NCBI GenBank assembly: GCA_950295325.1
Contig: OX485804.1
Span: 34,534,001-34,598,000 of the forward strand
Origin: Polytrichum commune
Taxonomy: Eukaryota; Streptophyta; Polytrichopsida; Polytrichales; Polytrichaceae
Length of the DNA stretch: 64,000 bases
Reading direction: 5' to 3'
Made by a program: the position numbers and the translations under genes. Below are positions 31,861-42,125 of this stretch, in pieces (position 1 is the stretch's first letter; every line of letters begins with the position of its first letter). The notes beneath the pieces are model-generated. The model saw nothing but the letters and a program-made list of their open reading frames with translations. It was not told the origin of the DNA and searched no databases.

Positions 31861-33403
31861 AGGTGTATGCTAAGTTACACTAATGATGAACAACTTCACC
31901 ATCAGTGTCACCTCATGACACTTGGCGTTCAGGTGCACTTACTAATATCTTGGCATGAGTATGTTTAATAATGTTACAAGGTGTATGTCTATGGTACACA
32001 ATGATCTACAAGTTGACTAAAGTGTACACAGATGACACTTGGCATTTGTGTGCTCAAGAATATCTTCCTCTCACATACTAAAATGTAAGCATATAACACC
32101 CATCATTAGTATGCTTAATAATACCTTCTCCTTGCTTACTAAATCGTAATCAAACTATCATCTCAAGTATTTGAATGTACTATGCTAAACACCATAATGT
32201 AAATACATTTTCACCTGTTTTTAAAAACTTATGTTGATGAATAGTATCATATTTGCAATTAGCAAATGTGACACTTTGAGACCTCCATGCATCCAATTTA
32301 GACCCTTTGCAAATAGTGCATGTGACTCTAAATACCATTCTAAATGGTGTAGTGCTACTACCCATCTAATGAGAGGCATTGGTTGGTCAACAACCCTATC
32401 CAATGAAAGAACACCAATAATTCACATAGATTCTTGAAGCTTGTAGTTATCCTATCTCCTACAATATAGAAGACCAGTTGATTCAACGTTGTACATTAGA
32501 GTGCACCCTTCACCATATCTTACTATATTATTAGTGTGGACTATAGTCTATTCGTACATTGACTATCAAGTTCAGACGGCTACCCAGATTACAGTATCCC
32601 AATTAGTGAGGGTGGTACTAATTCCAAAAGCATGCACTATTTAGTCCCAAATCAAAGTTATGGAGGGTTGAAACTTTTATTGAGTGACCTTAAAATCATG
32701 AATACATCCTCATCTAACATAGATTTCAAGAAAATTAGTGCATGCTTGTGATTAGTGCACGTCACATGCTTGTCAGTGAACAATGCCAAGTGCCAAAACT
32801 TTCAGTGAATGGTGCCAAGTGCCTGGTATTTTTAGTGATTAGTGTCAAGTGCCAGTACTTTCAATAAATAGTGTTTCTATGAATAGTATTCTGAATGAAT
32901 AGTGTCAAGACTAACATGCTTCCCATATTTTTTGGTGGCACTAATTTCATAGCATACAGAAATTTAGTATCACCTTCACTAATTTCCCACACTCACTACT
33001 AGCCCATCCTCACTAAGAGGGATAATCACTGTCCACTACACATAAGATTTAGTGTGGCCCACACTATTCTTTATCAACCCACGCATATGATCTTTGCAAT
33101 CACAAGTAGCAACCCCATAATGCATTATGGGCTTGCTACTCTATGACAAGTCGTGGAGATCACTCTATTTGACAGGGCGCAAAATCAATTCAAATGCCTT
33201 ACTAAATAATATATGAAGTGTAGTCATGACAAAACTATTTTCTTAATTTGATGTACTTAGAGCATCTAAGTCCACCCCGACTCATGACTTGGACCTATAT
33301 CTCCAGTATGTAGGTGCAACAACTTTTTAGAGAGCCATTGCATCTTCTCCCATACTTAATATGTAGGGTCAAAGGGCCTCGAAGACCTCTGCCCCCTCTA
33401 TTC
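31861..33403. other. Intergenic stretch, no gene seen
   Basis: AT-rich DNA with short irregular repeats, for example the motifs around AGTGCCAAGTGCC and AATAGTGT at about 32790-32910. No recognisable coding exon or RNA gene. Confidence 0.45.
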
Positions 33404-33662
33404 TAAGGGCCACTTCACACATGAGCCAAGAGCCGTGACCTTGTAATGGTGAGGACCCTTGACTCTCATCCAAAGGCCGTACCACGGGTGTTGGGAAAGC
33501 CATTTTATGTAGTCTTTCGCCCTCAAGCATAGTGTGAAGTGAGAATGAACCATGTTGTGGGACCATTGCATATTTTGTTGACGGAAAAAGAGGGGAGGAT
33601 TTGGTTTAATATAATATGTCTCCAAATTTATCAATTTAAGATAACTACTTGGTGGTGTTTGT

Positions 33663-33734
33663 CTGTCCTGGAATCTGTCTTGGAATCTGTCGTGGAATCT
33701 GCCATGCAGTCTGTCCTGAAATCTGTCCTGCTGG
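33663..33734. repeat. 12-bp minisatellite, six units
   Basis: Six consecutive 12-base units of the form CTGTCCTGGAAT with 0-5 changes each. They cause the FQDR-like repeated peptide on the minus strand (33398-33823), which I regard as an artefact. Confidence 0.8.
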
Positions 33735-33753
33735 AAAAAAATATTAAAAAAGT

Positions 33754-33824
33754 CATGGTCTCCCGGAATTTGCGTCAAGCCCACCTCTTGGAGGTGGGTC
33801 TGACGCAAATTCCAGTAGACCATG
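33754..33824. repeat. Short-loop hairpin at the MITE centre
   Basis: Arms 33754-33787 and 33791-33824 match in inverted orientation at 30 of 34 positions, with a 3-base loop. It lies near the middle of the Tourist-like element. Confidence 0.75.
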
Positions 33825-34900
33825 CACCCTTATCCACAACTAGCCATGTAGGACTCCATGTAGACTTTTCATCCACGAACTTTTCTTTGGGCCTTTAGGC
33901 CTTCACCTCCTAGTGTGAAGTGAACTTGGACGGTCTCCGCCTTTTCGACCAATGAGAGCTCTTACATTGCCATGGTCAAGGGCCTTCAGCCTTGTGTGTG
34001 AAGTGGCCCTAAGAGAGGATAGTGGCACACCTCTATTCTTGAAAAATCCCAATGCTCACTGAAAATCTTCATAAAGCACTATCCATCAAATACTAGATGT
34101 TGTTCCCCTAGTCATCATAATTTAACTTATACCAACTCTCCATCAAAAATCAACAATCCGAAATACTAGATATTGGCAAGGATATGATGCAAGATTATTT
34201 TAAAAAAATTAATATGCACGCTTCCCCTCTACAAAAGCGGGGCTTGCCAATGTTAGTCCCGCTGCCGTACTCCTCAATTGTCCACATCAAACCCCTCCAC
34301 TCTAGCAATGGCAAAGCAAGTGAAAGTGCTCTTGAAAAGAATGACTTCAATTCCTAATCTATTTGCATTGGTTGTTGATTACAAGAGATCGATTGCAATG
34401 AACAACATTAAACATTTTAGGATTTTCAAGTATCCCAAACAAGGGAAGACAATGGGAAGCATATATATTATCAAGCATGTGGGAACACCATTTGAAGCCT
34501 GGAAGCCCTTTATTGGGAACGTAAATACAAAAACTTACATGTAAATGTAACTAGCATGACAATGAGTACATTTTTGGTGTAGTTTGGTTTTGAGCCTTGA
34601 ATTGAGAATATACTAGACCATGATAGAATTTGTCAGGGACAAGAAACCATGTAATTAAGGCAACCTTAAAAAAACATGATCGAGCCTCAACTACATTATT
34701 TCATAATACTAACTAGACCCAAGATCATACTATAGACTATCTTACATGTACAACCATCTTCATTAAATCTACTACTGGGGTCCCAACAACCTTCCATGAG
34801 CATTCAATGTCTTTGCTATTATCTATAGCGGCCCCAAAACTCCCCAAACTTAGAGATAATCATCATGAACGTTTGCCTCACATTTGTGGAGGAAGCAAAT

Positions 34901-35746
34901 TTATCCAAGTCTCTGCAGTTCGTGTCTTCTCCTCCCTTGCCATGGCCCTTGCTCTGAAGATCTTGGCCAAGCTTGACCACTTGGTGGTAAGGGAACTCGA
35001 GGTTTTCCTTCCAATAATTTAAGAAGGTATCGTTTATTTCCTAGTGGTGGTTGTTGTGGTCGTGGTTGTTGAAGATGTTGATTATTTCTCATGTTTTGTT
35101 GTTGTTGTTGTCGTTGTTGTTGTTGTGATCGTGGTTGTCGAAGGTGTTGATTGTTTCCCCTGTCTTGTTGTTGTTGTTGTTGCTGTGGTCGTGGTAGTTG
35201 AAGATGTTGAGTATTTCCCATGTCTTCTTGTTGTCGTCGTGGTTGTTGAAGGTGTTGATTATTTCCCATGTTTTGTTGTTGTTGGCGGTGGCGGTGGTAG
35301 TGTTGCTCATGAGGTTTGTGAACATTGTGACTGGGTTTTGTGGGAAGCCTCAAAATTCCACTTACTGGTACATAGGATGCATTGCTTGATGGATCATTTG
35401 ATTTTGATACACTACCTTCTGTTATGAGCACTTCCTTAGCGCCATCACAAGGTGTTCTGGTGGACTCTGTTTTAAATTCCAATTCATTTGAGAAATAAGA
35501 TGCGGTCCAAGTATGCTTAGGAAATCGCCAAAGAGAATCACGGGACTCGCAGTAATCCTGAGCAGGGAACAATTCATACAATAACTCGTAGTCTTTAATG
35601 TCAATCTCATAAAAAACATCAACCTCACAAAGGTTTAATTCCCCTCTCTCACCCTCAACATTAGGAAGCTCACGCTCCAAGAAATTATCATGGCCAATTT
35701 TTTGGTCAGATGGAGCAATTTGAGAAGTTGTACACTGTGTCGCCAT
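34901..35746 (-). CDS. Q/N-rich repeat protein, unknown function
   Basis: An uninterrupted frame of 281 residues starts at an ATG in good context (CCATGG at 35743-35748). The N-terminal half (about residues 1-150) is acidic and normal in composition, with IDIKDYELLYELFPAQDYC. The C-terminal part has about four tandem units with the core GNNQHLQQPR separated by poly-Gln runs (about residues 155-250), then a basic end. No domain is recognised. Gln/Asn/Pro-rich regions of this kind occur in plant transcriptional and RNA-binding proteins, which is only a compositional hint. It lies downstream of the dehydrogenase gene on the same strand, with a roughly 780-bp gap. It could be a single-exon gene or the first exon of a longer one. 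The opposite-strand Val-rich frames are products of the CAA repeats. Confidence 0.5.
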   Translation of the reverse strand: MATQCTTSQIAPSDQKIGHDNFLERELPNVEGERGELNLCEVDVFYEIDIKDYELLYELFPAQDYCESRDSLWRFPKHTWTASYFSNELEFKTESTRTPCDGAKEVLITEGSVSKSNDPSSNASYVPVSGILRLPTKPSHNVHKPHEQHYHRHRQQQQNMGNNQHLQQPRRQQEDMGNTQHLQLPRPQQQQQQQDRGNNQHLRQPRSQQQQRQQQQQNMRNNQHLQQPRPQQPPLGNKRYLLKLLEGKPRVPLPPSGQAWPRSSEQGPWQGRRRHELQRLG

Positions 35747-36530
35747 GGTTTATTATGAAGCAACACAAGCACACAAGATGAAGATATATGCAAGACTTAT
35801 CCACTAATCAGTGTGAAGATTTTGGTACTCAACTTCCAATCTTATAAGTTTTCAAGGATGGCCGCAGTCTCAAGATAGACTTACAGGAATAGAAAGTAAA
35901 AGAAAAAGAAAAAGAAAAAGATTTTCTTATGCTTTACTTTAACTTTCACTCTTGATTGTTTTACTTTTACTTGAGCTTGAACTTGTTTGTTTTTGGCAAA
36001 CCTGTCATTTTGTTCAATAGATCACAGGACAGTGTCACAATAAGTGATAGTACACCCTTTCCAATAAAATAAGCATGACAGTTAACAATATAGACTTGGT
36101 TGAAGTGCAAAGTCACAATTTGCAGCTTTGTTTCCTTACCTACTATTCTTACAACTACTTCAAATACCATTTTTGAAGAGTGTCAAATATCCTAGTGCTG
36201 AAAGTGTACCAGGTAGATCCTGAATCAAACATTGTGACAGCAAACTTTGACAAAGTATGAATATATAGTGAGTGCCTACTATTGTAACCCAGTGGCTATT
36301 AGGTTTTCAAGTCATGATTGGTACAAAGAAACATAAACTGGGGTGGTTGAGGTACCTTTTTCATTAAGTGTCGGTCAATAGGGTAGTAAAGTCTGAAATG
36401 GAAAGAAGAGGTTACCAAACAAGGTTCTGATCATCCTAAGATACCTGAAATTACAATGTTACAGTGGTATACTGATACTTTTACAGGTGAACAACAAACC
36501 ACAGCTGCTAACAAATATTTTCTGACCATT

Positions 36531-39500
36531 TTATAGTGATGGTGTTCCATTATGCGACAACCCGTTGGGTTGCAGTTTCACTCCGTCACGGCGCAAAAGT
36601 TCAGGGATGTGTGGTTGTTCAAACTCAACAAGAAATCTTGGATCATATTCTGTCATGTATGCCTCCACAATGGCTTTGATGGGAGCAGTCCTGAAGTGAT
36701 CACAAGTGGGTAAGAATTTCATCAGTAGGAACAAATAAACTCCACATATAAGATGGATGGCATCATATTCAGCTTTCTACATGATACATGAAAACTGAAA
36801 ATAGCATTGTTGCAGAGTCCCTATTTCTGCTTAGAAGTAACATAGTACCAATACTAGCTTATACAGTACAGCTTTCAGATGATTGGCCAACAATTGCTCT
36901 GCTGCACAAACACAGTACCCTCTCCCCTCTCCACCAATTTTGGACCTGATCTCAAAAGATGAAGCTAACTAGATGAATTCAGTTGGAAATACTTGGAGTG
37001 TGCTTGTACCTTTGGATGAGTATCTTGTATAAAGTCCTCAGAATAGGGCACAGCTCAACAGGCCGAACTGGCTTGCAAAGTGCAGGATGCATAACACTTA
37101 AGCTAGGCTGTCTTAGCAATTCATAAAAGGCTTCCACTGCAGAGATACCCTAAATCACAACAAGAAGCTTTACATTAGTATAGCAAAGATGTGGGCCATT
37201 ACAATAGATAAAAACTGCTGGAAGAACAGTAAACTTCAGTATGATAAAATGTTCAAGCGGATACCAGGCCTAGCCTTTGCCTAGATTTATATACATCTTA
37301 AATACATAAATTGAGGACATTCTGTCGCAAATGAGCCATTCCACATTATGCAGACAGAGCTCAACTTGGGGGATACAATGGAGTTTCTCCTTTAACTCAG
37401 TGGGACTTTTCATTGGGAGTTGGCCCCCTTTGATTGCCCATTGGATGTTTTGCATACAAAAGCAGCAATTTCTCTGTTGTGGTGCATCCTTGGAGGTAGT
37501 TTTTGAATTTGAACGAAAGCAACCTATTTTGGTTCATGGAGGACCAAATTCGTTTTAGCATGCAAAAATGAGTTGACCCTCAATGAACCGTTATAGAATA
37601 TTCCTCGTTTTAAGCCTCCACACCACCTCTGAGCGTGCACCAAAGATTCACCGAACATGGAAGGTATTGTCAGCAAAACGACCAACTCCAGACCAGAAGT
37701 CCCGTTGAGTTATAGGATAACTCTCATATCACTTACAAAATATAAAAAACTTGCCAAATACAAGAAGCACAAAGAATGTCATAAGTGTTAACTAAGTGAG
37801 TGTAATCATCCACACAGTTCAGTAATTCCAAATTTAAGCTGACCTGAATTGTTCCCTTCCCACTGAAGGTATCACCCATTTCGATTTTGATCTCCCCAGA
37901 AGCCAGCTTCCCTCCATACCATGCATTCCTACCTTTCAGAAGAGTGACATATGTGTCTGCAAGCAATGGACCTGCCAGTGGACCAGGATTCTCGGCAAGC
38001 AAACGCGTAATATATGTCATTTCTGATGTTGAATGGGAGAAATACACAGCCTTGCTTGTAGCTGATTCATTAGTCAAAGCACCTACCATTCCTGTGCATA
38101 AAGTATAAATGCATCCATTAACATCCAAATTGAACAGAATAAAGAATACATTACAAGGTGGGCGAGTGCATAGAGAACTCTACTGGCTGATAGTGAACAA
38201 TGTTGGACTGGTATAGAGGCGAATGCATGGTACTAATGCACAATACCAACAATGGTATCAAAGAACATACCTGAGTACTATCAAAATTGTAATACTAGAC
38301 AAATATTGATACTTGGTGGGTATGACAAGATGAGAGAATCTTTGTATACGCATGTGATTACTTGGGTTACAACCATCCTAATACTAGGGCAATATTACCT
38401 AGCTTATCAGGTTTTTAGATGGTGAATAAACCCGAATGGTATCCTCAAATACCAATACCCTAAAATGCTCAATGTATATACCCAAGTGGTACAAAAAACA
38501 AGGGTGATGCCAGTTCAACACTGGTTGGGAATGACTTACCAGCACCAATAGCGTAGACATTCTTGAGACCTCCCATGACCTCATGGGTCACTATATCAGG
38601 ATTATCCCATACAATAAAATGTGGCTGCCGTAGGAATTTTGCCAAAGGCTTCCGCCACTTCTCAGCCCCACAGATTCGTGCATTCGCATACTCCTTGTTA
38701 TAAACTTCAGATGCAATGTTTGGGCCACCCAAATATAGAACATTCTCAGATGGAACTCCAGCTGACACACCCAAACATCTATACTGTGTCACTCAATATT
38801 TCAAAGTCCACCTCCAACAGCGGCAGCTTTTCACAAGCCAATGTAGGTCATGAGAATCGTGAAACTTCAGAGTTCATTAATTTCTTTCCAGGGGACTATG
38901 GAGCAAAGTAAAATCAAAGTTCAAGTACTCTTAGGAACTGTCCCTAGATAATCGCAAAAGAACTGCAAATCTTGGTCAAGAAATCCACTTACTCTACAAC
39001 AGCGTGTGAGAACCCAACACTATATTTACAACTACTGGTTATTGACTGGAGGAAACTTTAACTGAAAGGAATATTAGTGAAAGCTGGGAAGTGCAACCCA
39101 ATGATCTTCAAACATTTAGCACTGCCCTTTGAAACGCAAATCCCAGCTCAAACCCAACTGACCCAATTCCAATCATATTCATTTGCAAGGCATTCAACTT
39201 ATGTCCCAGAAAAATGGACCGAGCAGTCTCTGGCAAGGTGGTGATTTGTTGCCCAAAATCTCTTGCAAAACGAGTAAACCCAGTCCAAGAGAAGAAAAGG
39301 CAGCCACAGTTCATACAGGTGAAAGGGTAGTCATCAAAAAAATCTTATAAGAGCTCAAAAATTGAGGTTAGAAACTCATCTAGGCAATTAGAGGTACCTC
39401 TAACTCGATGGGACTTTTAGTCGGTAGTTGGTTGATTTGCATACAACACCTTCCATATTCAGTAAATTTTCCGTGTATGCTTGGAGGTAGAGTGGAGGTT

Positions 39501-41758
39501 TGAACAAAGAACATATACTGGTTCATTGAGGGTCAAACTCATTTTGACTGGCCAAGTGCTAAAATGAGTTGGGCCTCAATAAACCACAATAGGCTGCTTT
39601 CCACTCAAATTCAAAGAGTACTTCCGAGCATGCACCATAATTGGAAAAATATTTACTGATTTTGCATGCAATACAACCAATGGAAGATCATAAGGGACCG
39701 ACTACCCAACGAAAAAGTCCCATTGAGTTAAAGGATACCACTAATTTCCCCATAAATTACCAATGTTTGTTATGACTATCACAGCTGGTGAGGAAGGTGA
39801 AATATAATGGTGATGAGAAATGGAGTTCTTACTCATATCAATAATCATTTGAGTAGGGGTGAGGATGTGTGGGTGAGGATCCAATGCAGTCTCCACACCC
39901 TTCGCCAAGGAGACAATTATGGGCATGGTGCGGCGCTCCCTCCAATACCTGCCAATGTCTTTAAAAACTCGCCGAATTTCAGTGGAAGGGAGAGCAGCAA
40001 TGACAATGTCAGCGTCCCAGACAGCCTCCTGGAGGTTGGTCACCACCTTAAGTGGACAAAGAGGAGTGTCAATCATATTCACACAGAACCCATCTCGAAG
40101 AATCTCGTCTGCATATAAAGTGCGTTCTCCAAGCCGCCCTTCAACGTACTTGAGGTAGGCGCATTTTCGAATGAGCCGCCGCAGCACGTCTTCTCGAGAA
40201 TTGATGACTTCAAACAGATGTTCAGCCGTTTTGCGGTCCACCTCCTTCCCTCCTCTTCTCCACAACCGCACCTAGAAGACAACAATATTTTTCTAAAACG
40301 TCCAGAAGAGGTTCGTGTAGAAATTTAGAGGGAGTTGCACATTGTGATTCATAGGATGAAAGTATTGTTTTTAGATATCAACTGAGTTTCCAGATATAAT
40401 GTTTACAATGTACTCTCAGATCACTAGTACAAGGTGAAAAGACATAGCCACAGGAAAAGCTCTCGCTCCAAGGATATTGTAGAAAACAATGTCCTATCCC
40501 CTGCCATGTCAATGGACTTTCAAGCATTTGTTCTGGTGATGACACACTCAAATTATTTTGGGATATAGATTATTCCAATCAGGTTTCCTCCAATCTTAAC
40601 ACGATGCACCTGGAGAGGAAGTGTGTTTCACTTTGCCTACATTGACATCAGCAAAATGGAGCTCCAGCTTGATTTTAACAAGCAGGTTCCATACCTCGAA
40701 CACCACCTGCTATACAGAAATCTTAGTGATTTCACCACCCGTGTAACCCAGTTCTCCACACTGAATTAGGTTCCAGAAATTGGAGAGTAGTTAAAGGGCA
40801 ATAATTGTTGAGTTCCTTTTGTAAGTATCTCTCGTGAAGTGCAAAACTATGCTCAAGACAAATTCAGTAATTTGTCTTCTCAATCATGTTTCCTCCAAGC
40901 TGAACATGATGCAATTGCAGAAAAATTGTAGATCACTTTGAATTAATTTCCATCGGCAGAATGAAGCTTCAGTTCAAACGACAGACATCTTATTGACCAA
41001 CACTACCTGCTAAATGACAGAAATGATATTGATTTCACCATCGTGTGACCACATTCAAATCGGTTTCAAAAATTCGGAACTTATTATAAGGGCATATATT
41101 GAGTTCTTGAGTTGCAAAGATTCACGTGTATTCTTTCTGCACACATACAAGAGAATGAAAACATCACACACAGCGTGAACACCAACAATCGCTCAGGGCT
41201 TCATGATTTGCCATCACCATGATTTGTCTCCTCAATCAGGTTTCCTCTAAGCATAATATGATGCAATTGCAGAGGAAGTGTACTTCACTTTGCCGACATT
41301 TGCATGAGCAGAATGGATCTCCAGCTCGATTTAAACAAGCAGGTTCAACACGAACAACACTACTGCTAGATGACAGAAATCTTCTTTGAGTACAACACCG
41401 TGCAACCACATTCAAATCGGTTTCAAAATTCAGAAGGTAATTATAAGGGCATATATTGAGTTTTTGAGTTGCGAAGATTCAATTGCATTCTTTGCACGCA
41501 CACACAGAAAGAAAGAGAATATCACACACACACACACACCTGCAAGAGATCGCGAAATGTGCCATATGCATCCTGCAGCATGGCGATGAAAACACTTCCC
41601 CAAGCTCCAGCACCAACACCTACAATCCGCAATGGATCACCATCCGCCTTGCCCAGGATGCTCCGAAGCTCAAGCAACCTAGCCTCCTCCTTTTTGCTCT
41701 CATCCCCGTGCATCACAGAACTGTGACCATTCTCAACCACCCCACCTGTTTCCGCCAT
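36531..41758 (-). CDS. GPDHC1: NAD-dependent glycerol-3-phosphate dehydrogenase, cytosolic type
   Basis: The enzyme interconverts dihydroxyacetone phosphate and glycerol-3-phosphate with NAD(H), feeding glycerolipid synthesis and redox shuttling. Six exons on the minus strand: 41540-41758, 39833-40271, 38540-38761, 37844-38091, 37010-37149 and 36531-36690. All introns are GT-AG and phases agree, giving 475 residues, close to the plant cytosolic enzyme. Residues 49-54 are the Rossmann GAGAWG. Exon 2 carries [20 protein letters not shown] and SLAKGVE. Exon 3 has [11 protein letters not shown] and [12 protein letters not shown] with the conserved catalytic Lys. Exon 4 has TNESATSK and [10 protein letters not shown]. 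There is no targeting peptide before the Rossmann fold, consistent with cytosol. The start is the first in-frame ATG. Introns 2, 3 and 4 hold transposon insertions, intron 1 a triplicated repeat. Confidence 0.93.
37375..37735. mobile_element. Foldback MITE copy A, in dehydrogenase intron 4
   Basis: The element is almost wholly palindromic. The ends resemble TAACTCAATGGGACTTTT and the arms (about 170 bp) include TTCATTGAGGGTCAA-like and GGAGGTAGT-like blocks in inverted order. Similar copies lie at about 39378 and 48852. Exact ends and target duplication were not fixed. Confidence 0.65.
38195..38510. repeat. Dispersed repeat R2 copy, in dehydrogenase intron 3
   Basis: It is similar over most of its length to 3705-3990, with the shared core TTGGTGGGTATG and GAGAGAATCTTTGTA. 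It fills most of intron 3 (38092-38539) and comes within about 30 bp of the exon 3 donor. Confidence 0.55.
39378..39752. mobile_element. Foldback MITE copy B, in dehydrogenase intron 2
   Basis: Same palindromic family as copy A. The left end includes TCTAACTCGATGGGAC, and the right end includes GTCCCATTGAGTTAAAGGAT. Its edge lies about 80 bp from the exon 2 donor at 39832. Confidence 0.65.
40560..41520. repeat. Three diverged tandem repeats in dehydrogenase intron 1
   Basis: Segments of about 280-300 bp at about 40560-40840, 40876-41160 and 41218-41520 share TCAGGTTTCCTCC, AGCAGAATGGA-like, CTGCTAGATGACAGAAAT and AAGGGCATATATTGAGTT blocks in the same order. Copies 2 and 3 are the most alike. 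The third abuts the exon 1 donor region. Confidence 0.7.
41523..41539 (-). repeat. GT microsatellite forming the intron 1 donor
   Basis: On the minus strand exon 1 ends CAG at 41540 and the intron starts GTGTGTGTGTGT. The dinucleotide run therefore supplies several overlapping GT donors at the exon edge. Confidence 0.75.
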
Positions 41759-42125
41759 AGCCACACGCAACCCCAGGATGCGCTCAACCTATGATCCGAA
41801 TGTGTGCGTTGCAACTACACCTGATGGTCAAAAAACAAGCATCATTACAGTGATTCACATCAAATGTCACCTTAACAGATGAAGATGGAATGATCCAAGG
41901 GTGAGCACTATGTAGGCATTATTCCTGTCCATGTCACTTGCCATGGCTGCACGCAACCCTGGGATCCCTCACCCTATGATCCGAATGTGTGGGGTTGCAA
42001 CTACACTTCATGGTGATCAAACCAAGCATCGTAAGAGTGATTAACATCAAATGTCACCTTAACAGACGAAGATGGAACGATCCAAGGGTGAGTTCTAGGT
42101 AGAGATTATTCTGGTCCATGTCAAT
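41755..42125. repeat. Tandem duplication at the dehydrogenase 5' end
   Basis: About 41755-41940 and 41941-42125 are similar 185-bp copies sharing TATGATCCGAATGTGTG, AACATCAAATGTCACCTTAA-like and GATCCAAGGGTGAG blocks. The first copy includes the start codon of the gene (41756-41758). The second carries an equivalent ATG at 41942-41944, giving a short upstream open frame on the minus strand if transcription starts beyond it. Confidence 0.65.

Larger units (their letters stand above)
33407..34009. mobile_element. Tourist-like MITE (603 bp)
   Basis: The ends are GGGCCACTTCACACA at 33407 and its near-perfect inverse ending at 34009. They are flanked by TAA on both sides (33404-33406 and 34010-34012), the target typical of PIF/Harbinger elements. 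The interior contains a 12-bp minisatellite (33663-33734) and a central hairpin (33754-33824). It encodes no transposase. Confidence 0.75.

Noticed and set aside
33398-33823. Minus-strand ORF with FQDR repeats
   Set aside because: It is produced by the 12-bp minisatellite and hairpin inside a MITE. No start context or homology.
35044-35427. Val-rich plus-strand ORF
   Set aside because: It is the complement of CAA/CAG repeats in the minus-strand Q/N-rich ORF, with extreme composition.
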